A stretch of DNA of 64,000 bases from positions 992,001-1,056,000 of the forward strand of contig NZ_CP009291.1 in the NCBI RefSeq assembly GCF_000767465.1, in the 5' to 3' direction. Below are positions 57,747 to 64,000 of the stretch, in pieces (the stretch's first letter is position 1; every line of letters starts with the position of its first letter). The notes under the pieces are model-generated. The model was not told the DNA's origin, did not search any database, and worked only from the letters and a program-made list of their open reading frames with translations. A program made the position numbers and the translations under genes. This stretch comes from Novosphingobium pentaromativorans US6-1. GTDB lineage: Bacteria; Pseudomonadota; Alphaproteobacteria; Sphingomonadales; Sphingomonadaceae.

Positions 57747-58757
57747 TCAATGCCCGTACAGGTAGATGGCGTAGGAACTCAGTAGATAAACGGCGAGAAG
57801 TGACAGGCTGATCCAGCCAAGGAACCCGAAAAATCGGTTGCCGGGCCTATATAGCAGGCCGACGATGCACAATCCCGCCATGATTGAGGCCGCGAAGGCG
57901 GTCACCGCATGGGCCGGCGAGACGACGGCGAAGAACGAGTCCTGCGTATAGGCTAGGTCGTCGAGGGCGATGACCAGTATCGCGAAGAGATTGCTGCCGA
58001 GCAAATTGCCAATCGCCATGTCAGCCATTCCCATCCTCAAGGCGCTGATGGTGACGATTAGTTCAGGAAGCGATGTCGCTGCGGCAACGAGCAGAGTGCC
58101 GACAAAGCTGGTTTTCCATCCCATGACTTCGGCGATTTCGAGCCCGACGAAAGGTAGCCACGCTCCAGTTGCTCCAATGACGGAAGCTGACAGTATATAA
58201 CGGATGAGTGCACGCTTCAGCGAAATGCCTACTTCTTCCTTGTCCTGCACTGGAGTGATCCGCTCGGGACGACGCTCATAGAAGAAGGCTGCGCGCATCG
58301 CCACGGCGTAGAGCACAAGGAGGAGTGGAGAATATACGCTGACATGACCGATCCGGAAGTTGAGGTCGCTACGAGCAATCAGTACCAGCGCCCCAACAAA
58401 GCTGATCAGAATGATCCCGAAGCTCGCGGTAAGGATATGGCCCTGGTCAATGCGCCGCCAGACTGGCGTATCGCGTGACAGAGCGTCGAGCAGCGCTAGC
58501 ATGACCAGATTAAAGATGCAGCTTCCCAGCGCGTCGCCCATCGCGATGTCCGGCGCATCGGCGATGGTGACGGCGCTGATACCAGTGAACAGTTCTGGCA
58601 GGGATGTCGCGGTCGCCAGCATGACCAGCCCAACCCATGAAGCCGACATCCCGGTAAGTTGCGCGATTGCCTGGCCGCTGCGAGTCAGGACCGGTCCGGC
58701 CAGTCCGATCGCGAGGAGACAGAGGCCAAATTGGCCCCAAGGGAGAACGAATTGCAT
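57747..58757 (-). CDS. Calcium/sodium antiporter (CaCA family)
   Basis: 336-residue exchanger with ten to eleven helices and two inverted alpha-repeats: GLVMLATATSLPELFTG with GDALGSCIFN, and GTLLVAAATSLPELIVT with GNLLGSNLFA. Those repeats form the ion path. The ATG at 58757 has no ribosome site but lies seven bases after the stop of the PfkB remnant, so its translation may depend on that remnant. Ends 11 bases before the ATPase GTG. Confidence 0.9.
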   Translation of the reverse strand: MQFVLPWGQFGLCLLAIGLAGPVLTRSGQAIAQLTGMSASWVGLVMLATATSLPELFTGISAVTIADAPDIAMGDALGSCIFNLVMLALLDALSRDTPVWRRIDQGHILTASFGIILISFVGALVLIARSDLNFRIGHVSVYSPLLLVLYAVAMRAAFFYERRPERITPVQDKEEVGISLKRALIRYILSASVIGATGAWLPFVGLEIAEVMGWKTSFVGTLLVAAATSLPELIVTISALRMGMADMAIGNLLGSNLFAILVIALDDLAYTQDSFFAVVSPAHAVTAFAASIMAGLCIVGLLYRPGNRFFGFLGWISLSLLAVYLLSSYAIYLYGH

Positions 58758-58764
58758 CAACAAT

Positions 58765-58941
58765 TCATGGTCGCAAAGATAGCGTCTTGCGGCGCTTCGG
58801 TGCGAGCGCGAACAAGCGATCGATGGCTTTGGCAAAGACAAAGTCTGTACCCGGGGTCAGCTCCGCTGCGGAGCCCGCAGCCATTGCCAAGCGGAAGACG
58901 TCGACCGTCGGATTCATGGTCAGCGTGGCTATACTCTTCAT
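58765..58941 (-). pseudogene. PfkB remnant with internal deletion
   Basis: 58-codon frame. Residues 1-15 (MKSIATLTMNPTVDV) match the start of PfkB-family phosphofructokinases, compare MKTIVTLTLNPSIDG at 29102; residues 19-45 (LAMAAGSAAELTPGTD... ID RLFAL) match their C-terminal helix after the active site. The central 240 or so residues, with sugar and ATP sites, are absent. Both ends and the frame are kept, possibly because the ORF couples translation to the antiporter. Confidence 0.75.
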
Positions 58942-59094
58942 GCAGATGGTCCATTTCGTCGCGCTGGTGAAGGATTGACATTACGCAATGAGATTTCTCT
59001 AAATCATGCGTCAATTCAGTTCCAGAATTGACTCCTCGTTGTAGCATTCGGATCCAAGAGCCGCTTTGCCTCTGGCCGTCGCTCTTGGATCCGG

Positions 59095-59250
59095 TCACGA
59101 TCCATCTGTGAGGAAATTGCGCGGTTCGGCGCGGCCGAACGCTTCGATATTCGAAACAGTAGTTTCGATGATCCGCCGGCTAGCGGCTAGGGTATTGTGC
59201 GCATTGTGGTGCGTGACAATCACCTTACGGTGGCGAAGATAGGCCATTTT
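59095..59250 (-). pseudogene. C-terminal remnant of a D-lactate dehydrogenase gene
   Basis: The last 40 or so codons before the stop at 59095 read KVIVTHHNAHNTLAASRR, IIETTVSNIEAFGRAEPR, closely matching the end of the intact gene at 11479-12486 (VIVTPHIAYNT and ETTVENIEAFGRGEPR). Nothing of the upstream Rossmann domain remains; similarity stops near 59250, where the IS21 remnant begins. Confidence 0.8.
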
Positions 59251-59645
59251 TCGTTGCCGGCGGGCTATACCCGAACGCAGCCGGCCGCCAAACCCAAGCT
59301 TGGGTCCACTGCTGCCCGCAATCAATGAGATCCTGGATTCGGACCGGGTGGCGCCGATAAAGCACCGGCATTCAGCGAAGCAGTCTTGAGCGGCTACGCG
59401 ACGAGCATAGCTTCCGCGGTGGCTACACGGCGGTGAAAGAATATGTTCGGCTGTGGCCGGACGCGCGAGCGGGAGAAGTTCGTGCCGCTGGTGCACCCGC
59501 CGGACCACCCGCAGGCCTATTTTGGCGAGGTGATGGGCGTCATGGGCGGGGTGCGCCAAAGGCTCCGCTTCTTCTGCATGGATTTGCCGTAGTCGGATGC
59601 TTGCATCGTGAAGGCGAAACCAGCGGAGACGACCGAGGCGATTTC
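59250..59645 (+). pseudogene. IS21-family istA transposase remnant
   Basis: Pieces of an IstA protein in different plus-strand frames: GYTRTQPAAKPKLG, then INEILDSDRVAPIKHRHSAK, ERLRDEHSFRGGYTAVKEYVR and EKFVPLVHPPDHPQAYFGE, followed by MGGVRQRLRFFCMDLP, a stop, and SDACIVKAKPAETTEAI. These are in the order of the family (DNA-binding hinge, then first catalytic Asp region). At least two frameshifts and one stop make it dead; both ends are lost. Confidence 0.8.
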
Positions 59646-59663
59646 CGTGTGCAGGAGAGCATA

Positions 59664-59897
59664 ATGGGCAAGAAGGAAGCCACCGCGACAATGGCCGAAC
59701 TAGCATCTAAATGGCAGAAATTTCGCGAATCTGCCTGGCTTGGTGTAAGAAATCTCAGCCGCATGCGTCTGATAATAGTGAGTCCGCAGTGGGGCGTCCG
59801 AGCCATGAAATTGAAGCTTCGACAAAGGCATCATCCAATCACGTTGCCGCATATCGAATTGCGGTTGCGTGATCATCGCCACGATCGTCGGCTGTAA
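59664..59897 (+). CDS. Hypothetical small basic protein
   Basis: 77 codons with AGGAG seven bases before the ATG. The product starts MGKKEATATMAELASKWQKF and becomes strongly basic (RQRHHP, RLRDHRHDRRL). It follows the istA remnant directly, so it could be a chance frame in decayed DNA. Not recognised. Confidence 0.35.
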   Translation: MGKKEATATMAELASKWQKFRESAWLGVRNLSRMRLIIVSPQWGVRAMKLKLRQRHHPITLPHIELRLRDHRHDRRL

Positions 59898-59949
59898 TGG
59901 AACACGAACTTAATTCACTGACGCGCGTTGATCAATAAGGAGGCCCACC

Positions 59950-60960
59950 ATGCAGACGTCCCGCGCCATTCCCCTTCATCCGGATGTCCATAATGGCAGC
60001 GGGCCAAGCCGGATCGTTGCCTGCATTGATCATACCGGGATTTCCGATCATATTCTTCCGCACGCCTTCGCCATGGGAGAGGCGCTCGGCGCGCCGGTCA
60101 CGCTCTTGCAGGTTTTGGAGGCCCGGACGACGCAGGAGTTCCGGCCCGATCCGATAGAATGGGACATCCGCCGCCGCGAGGTGCGCGGTGTGCTAAAAAA
60201 ACTGGCTGTGGCGCAAGATGAAGGTGCAGCCACCTATAATGTGGAACTGGTCGAAGGCGATTGTGCGGACGAGATCAACCGCTGGACGAAAGGAAAGCCG
60301 GAAACCCTGATCGTACTCGGTACGCGGAGTCGATGTGATAAGGCCAAATCGGGGCTCGGCAGCACGGCACGCAATGTGATCGAAGGCGCTACGGGTCCAA
60401 TTCTTCTCGTTCCCGTTGCATCCAGATATGACCCGGCTCCTCGCTATCGCCGCTTGCTGGTCCCGCTCGACGGTTCATCTTGGGCAGAAAGCGTTGTCCC
60501 GCTCGCCGTCCGCATCGCTCGGGCATTTGATGCCGAACTTGTGCTAACTCATGTCGTGTCAGCACCCGAGTTAACCGGAAACAGCCCTCCCGAGCCTGAA
60601 GATATGGAACTGCGCGAGGGCATCGTGAGGCGCAACACACGGGCCGCAAACGCCCACCTTGATCGGGTCCGCAGATATATTGCCGACCAGGGCCAACGGG
60701 TTCGCGTCGTCTGCGTCCGCGGTGACGATGCACGGGTGAGTCTCGCCCGGTTGGTTCAAAGCGAGGGTGCCGATCTCGTTGTTCTGTCGGCACGTGGTCA
60801 GGGAGCACGTCGCGTTTCCGATATGCCCCATGGCACGGTAACCACTTATCTGACAACGCACTCGCCTGTCCCGATGCTCATCTTGCAAGCTGGTGGCCGT
60901 TATGAGCCACCGGAGGAGGAGCGTAATGGCCCCTATTCGCGCGAGCCGCAGATGGTATGA
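59950..60960 (+). CDS. Tandem universal stress protein
   Basis: 336 residues made of two UspA domains (about 18-160 and 168-322). The first has the ATP-binding end motif GTRSRCDKAKSGLGSTARNV; the second has SARGQGARRVSDMPHGTVT, a weaker version. AAGGAGG eight bases before the ATG is near-ideal. Usp proteins bind ATP and act in starvation, hypoxia and membrane stress. Its stop overlaps the next ATG (ATGA), so it is coupled to the glucan synthase. Confidence 0.92.
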   Translation: MQTSRAIPLHPDVHNGSGPSRIVACIDHTGISDHILPHAFAMGEALGAPVTLLQVLEARTTQEFRPDPIEWDIRRREVRGVLKKLAVAQDEGAATYNVELVEGDCADEINRWTKGKPETLIVLGTRSRCDKAKSGLGSTARNVIEGATGPILLVPVASRYDPAPRYRRLLVPLDGSSWAESVVPLAVRIARAFDAELVLTHVVSAPELTGNSPPEPEDMELREGIVRRNTRAANAHLDRVRRYIADQGQRVRVVCVRGDDARVSLARLVQSEGADLVVLSARGQGARRVSDMPHGTVTTYLTTHSPVPMLILQAGGRYEPPEEERNGPYSREPQMV

Positions 60961-63900
60961 CGGGTCAGGACGTAGACCCAATAGAGCCGGTAGAAACTGC
61001 TGCGCGGGACCTTGCGGAATGCCATTGTCTCGCACAAGCGCAACCGCGCGCAGTGGCTGTTTGGAGCAGGCTGGAGCGGGTGGGCGCATGGCTGCCCGAC
61101 GTCCTCGCGGCAGCCCGGGACGCTGAGCCGGCAAAGATGCCCGCCGCCGAGTGGTTGCTCGACAATGATTATCATGTGCGCCGAGCAATCCTGCAGATCC
61201 GCGAAGATTTGCCTGCCAGCTTTTATCGCCAGTTGCCCAGTCTCGCCTCGGCCGAGGCAGATGGTTTTCCCCGCATCTTCACATTGGCCCATGGCGTATT
61301 GAGCGCGTCGCATCTGCAACTCTCCCCCACGACGCTCCTCCAGTTCGTGCTCGCCTACCAAGAAACAGCCCCGCTCACCATGGCGGAGATCTGGGCTTTC
61401 CCCACGATGCTGCGGCTCGCTTGTCTGGAAGTTCTCGTCACTGGGGTTTCGCGCGTATTCGACGCACTTGAGGCACCGTTCGAGGTGAGCAGTCTGGCTT
61501 CGGCATCGTCATCACTGGATGACACGGAATGCGTTTCACGAGCTCTTGCCAATCTCGCCGTTATCGAAACCATCCAGTGGAAGGACTTCTTTGACCGCAC
61601 CAGTGTAATCGAAGAAATCCTGGCGCGTGATCCCGCCGGCATCTATTCGCGGATGGATTTCGATACGCGCGATGATTACCGGCATACGATCGAGCGATTG
61701 GCTAATCGCAGCCGTCAAGCGGAATGGGAGATCGCCGAGCGGCTGCTGATGCAATGCCGCCTGCAGAGCCCTGAGCGGGCTCGGGACCATGTGGGCTTTT
61801 GGCTCATCGGCGAAGGCCGCGCACAATTTGAAGACATGCTCGAGGTTCGCCCCTCTGGATTTGAAGCCCTCGGCCGCAAACTACTTCGTCACCCCACTGC
61901 GATCTACGCATCATCCGCTCTCACTGCAGGCTTGGCAGGTCTGATCGTACCGGCGCTCTATCTTGCCTACACCGGGGCAACGCTGCTGTTCTGGATTATC
62001 GGCATCGTGCTCAGTGCGCTGCCCGCCTCGATACTCAGTATCACTGTCGTCAACTGGATCGTTACGCTGCTGGTTCCGCCACGCAAATTGCCGAAGCTCG
62101 ACTTCGAGGACGCGATCTCCCCCGACTGCGCGACGGCCGTAGTGATGCCCGTTCTCGTCGCCAGTGTGAAGGAAGTGCAGGAGCTGATTGAGCGAATCGA
62201 AAGCCATCGCTTGGCAAATCCCGATCCGCTCCTGCAGTTCGTTCTCCTGAGTGATCTTGCCGATGCCGATGTGGCCGAACTGCCGGGCGATATTGCGGTT
62301 GAACGGGCCTTGGTCGATGGGATCGAAGCGCTCAATCGTCGTTACAGGGCCCGGGATGGCGATGGGCCGTTCCGCCTTATGCACAGACGCCGTCTCCACA
62401 ATCCCGCGCAAGGCTGCTGGATGGCATGGGAACGCAAACGCGGCAAGATCGAGCAGTTCAATGCGTTCGTATTGCACGGCGATCTAAGCCCCTTTCCAGT
62501 CCGGGCCGGTAATATCGACGCTCTCCGCCAGGTGCGTTTCGTAGCACCCATGGACGCGGACACGCGGCTGCCGCCCCGTGCCGTGCACCGACTGGTCGGG
62601 ACCCTCGCGCACCCACTCAATCATGCCTGCTTCGATGACACCACCAACCGGGTCATCTCCGGATATACAATCCTGCAACCCCGCGTGGAAATCGCGCCCG
62701 TTGCCGCAGGCGACTCTAAATTCACACAGATTTTCGCGGGCGACACCGCGATCGACATCTATTCCCGGGCCGTTTCGGATGTCTACCACGATTTGCTCGG
62801 CGTCGGCATTTTCGTCGGCAAGGGCCTCTACGAGGTTGCCCCCTTCGAGCGCAGCCTCAAAGGGCTTGTTCAGGAAAACAGTATCCTCAGCCATGACCTA
62901 ATCGAAGGTCTTCACGGCCGGGTCGGATTGACGAGCGACATCATTGTTTATGAGACATTTCCATCAAGCTATCTTGATTGGGTCCGGCGCTGGCACCGCT
63001 GGATACGCGGCGACTGGCAGCTTCTTCCGTGGCTCGGCCGAAAAGTTCGCGGACGCGAAGGCAAACGCATCGCCAATGGACTTTCGGGAATCGATCGCCT
63101 CAAGATATTCGACAATCTACGCCGAAGTCTCATTGCTCCAGGCACGCTCGCATTATTGATCGCAGGTTGGTTCTGGCTGCCGGGAAGGCCGTGGGCTTGG
63201 ACGTTGCTCGCGGTGGCAGCACCCGGCGCCTATGTGTTGACCGACTTCGTCACCGGATTGGTGCGCCATGGCCTGACGCGAGGTTCGCTGCAACGCTTGA
63301 CTGCCAATAGTAAGCGATGGGCGTTGGTGCTCGTTCTTCTGGTTAGTGACAGCGTGGTGGCGGCAAGCGCGGTTCTGCTCTCGCTCTGGCGACTTGCGTC
63401 ACGCCGTCATCTGCTTGAATGGACATCGGCGGCCCATGTCAGCGCCAGTCTTGCCGATCAAAATCCACGGAGGGCGGCATGGCGTCAAATGTGGGGTTCA
63501 CCGCTAGTTGCCGCGCTGGCTGCCGCGGGACTGGTCTTCTTCAATCCCGCCGCGTTGATACCGGCCGCTCCACTTCTTCTCGTTTGGCTTTTCGCGCCCG
63601 AAATCGTCTTGTGGACCGGTCGACCCATACGCCCTGCTGTCGAGGAAATCGATCTAGAGGGCAGCGTCTTTCTCCGGCGTCTTGCACGGCGCACCTGGCT
63701 CTTCTTCGAGACATTCGTTCGCCCTGAAGACAATTGGTTGCCGCCCGATAATTATCAGGAGCGTCCCGACGAAGACACCGCGCATCGGACATCGCCGACG
63801 AACATCGGGATGATGCTGCTGTCTTCGCTGACTGCGTGGAAGCTCGGCCATATCGGCCTCAATGAACTTGCCGCGCGGACGCGCAACACGCTTGCGACGC

Positions 63901-64000
63901 TCGATCGGCTCGAAACGTATCGAGGACACATTCTGAACTGGTACGAGACCCGCCATTTGGAGCCGCTGGAACCGCGATACGTCTCGACGGTGGATAGCGG
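60957..64000 (+). CDS. Cyclic beta-1,2-glucan synthase, N-terminal part
   Basis: The frame is open from the ATG at 60957 to the end of the window (1014 codons, continuing). It begins with a soluble domain (about 1-310), two helices (about 318-372) and a GT84 glycosyltransferase domain (about 385-720) with WMAWERKRGKIEQFN, the acidic motif PMDADTRLP and RRWHRWIRGDW; more helices follow (about 731-815) and the start of the next domain. Known synthases are about 2,800 residues, so two thirds should lie beyond the window. The product is periplasmic osmoregulated glucan made from UDP-glucose. Confidence 0.9.
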   Translation, partial: MTGQDVDPIEPVETAARDLAECHCLAQAQPRAVAVWSRLERVGAWLPDVLAAARDAEPAKMPAAEWLLDNDYHVRRAILQIREDLPASFYRQLPSLASAEADGFPRIFTLAHGVLSASHLQLSPTTLLQFVLAYQETAPLTMAEIWAFPTMLRLACLEVLVTGVSRVFDALEAPFEVSSLASASSSLDDTECVSRALANLAVIETIQWKDFFDRTSVIEEILARDPAGIYSRMDFDTRDDYRHTIERLANRSRQAEWEIAERLLMQCRLQSPERARDHVGFWLIGEGRAQFEDMLEVRPSGFEALGRKLLRHPTAIYASSALTAGLAGLIVPALYLAYTGATLLFWIIGIVLSALPASILSITVVNWIVTLLVPPRKLPKLDFEDAISPDCATAVVMPVLVASVKEVQELIERIESHRLANPDPLLQFVLLSDLADADVAELPGDIAVERALVDGIEALNRRYRARDGDGPFRLMHRRRLHNPAQGCWMAWERKRGKIEQFNAFVLHGDLSPFPVRAGNIDALRQVRFVAPMDADTRLPPRAVHRLVGTLAHPLNHACFDDTTNRVISGYTILQPRVEIAPVAAGDSKFTQIFAGDTAIDIYSRAVSDVYHDLLGVGIFVGKGLYEVAPFERSLKGLVQENSILSHDLIEGLHGRVGLTSDIIVYETFPSSYLDWVRRWHRWIRGDWQLLPWLGRKVRGREGKRIANGLSGIDRLKIFDNLRRSLIAPGTLALLIAGWFWLPGRPWAWTLLAVAAPGAYVLTDFVTGLVRHGLTRGSLQRLTANSKRWALVLVLLVSDSVVAASAVLLSLWRLASRRHLLEWTSAAHVSASLADQNPRRAAWRQMWGSPLVAALAAAGLVFFNPAALIPAAPLLLVWLFAPEIVLWTGRPIRPAVEEIDLEGSVFLRRLARRTWLFFETFVRPEDNWLPPDNYQERPDEDTAHRTSPTNIGMMLLSSLTAWKLGHIGLNELAARTRNTLATLDRLETYRGHILNWYETRHLEPLEPRYVSTVDS

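Noticed and set aside
59433..59897. 154-codon continuous frame after the ldh remnant
   Set aside because: Only its first part is IstA sequence, read out of frame beyond about 59480; it is a chance join of remnant and downstream DNA.
59925..59940. TTGATCAATAAGG before the Usp gene as an FNR site
   Set aside because: Half-sites abut with no four-base spacer, so it does not fit TTGAT-N4-ATCAA. Similar TTGATCAA strings near 8602 and 25663 rejected for the same reason.

Overview
The window is a dense, high-GC accessory region from an alphaproteobacterium. A sphingomonad is my best guess, from the paired CopA/CopB set, the DUF2933 and methyltransferase genes next to copper ATPases, the lycopene-cyclase-domain protein and the cyclic glucan synthase; no rRNA or other marker confirms it. 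I see no rRNA, tRNA, CRISPR array, replication or conjugation gene. The content looks like a genomic island or a plasmid segment in which two themes alternate: copper or heavy-metal handling, and a large set of central-carbon and energy-stress enzymes.

Region by region. 1-3.6 kb: end of a DUF2933 protein, an isoprenylcysteine-methyltransferase-like membrane protein, PPK2, an orphan Rieske protein and a PlsC-type acyltransferase. 3.9-4.8 kb: a complete IS5-family element with a two-frame transposase, 10-bp inverted repeats and a TA target duplication. 5.2-12.5 kb: Cfa, a lycopene-cyclase-domain protein, enolase, PEP synthase and a D-lactate-type dehydrogenase. 12.8-14.9 kb: three tiny ORFs and a multicopper oxidase. 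15-22.2 kb: phosphoglucomutase, Edd, a CBS-BON protein, type II GAPDH, a small unknown protein and an FNR-type oxygen regulator. 22.3-28 kb: a P1B ATPase with a CPD instead of CPC motif, two CorE-like cysteine-rich sigma factors, an EamA transporter and a Cys/His-rich small protein. 28-38.9 kb: PfkB, a beta-phosphoglucomutase/trehalose-phosphatase fusion with a GH65 phosphorylase, DUF302, a Met/His-rich protein, lactate permease, DUF305 and Pgk. 38.9-43.7 kb: CopA/CopB behind a CnrY-CnrX-CnrH-like signalling cassette, and a divergent DUF411 protein. 43.9-50.9 kb: a tightly overlapping operon with DUF5676, a beta-CASP nuclease, an AMP/thymidine phosphorylase, PRPP synthase, a copper ATPase, DUF2933 and a methyltransferase remnant. 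50.9-54.7 kb: an APC permease, a two-helix ion channel, DUF305, a lipoprotein and a cytochrome c. 55-59.9 kb: a P2-type cation ATPase, a Ca/Na exchanger, then a scar of pfkB, ldh and IS21 remnants. 60-64 kb: a tandem Usp protein overlapping a cyclic beta-1,2-glucan synthase that runs off the window.

How the genes may work together (inference). Glycogen or trehalose breakdown, the Entner-Doudoroff entry step, lower glycolysis and gluconeogenesis, lactate formation and exchange, polyphosphate use and PRPP salvage form a low-oxygen or energy-stress kit. The linked FNR-type regulator and three FNR-like sites (read by eye) fit this. The metal modules each carry their own sensor: two CorE-like sigma factors and one CnrX-like periplasmic sensor. 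Two remnants (methyltransferase and PfkB) keep both ends and lack the middle, which suggests the island has been built by duplication and is now being pruned by deletion.
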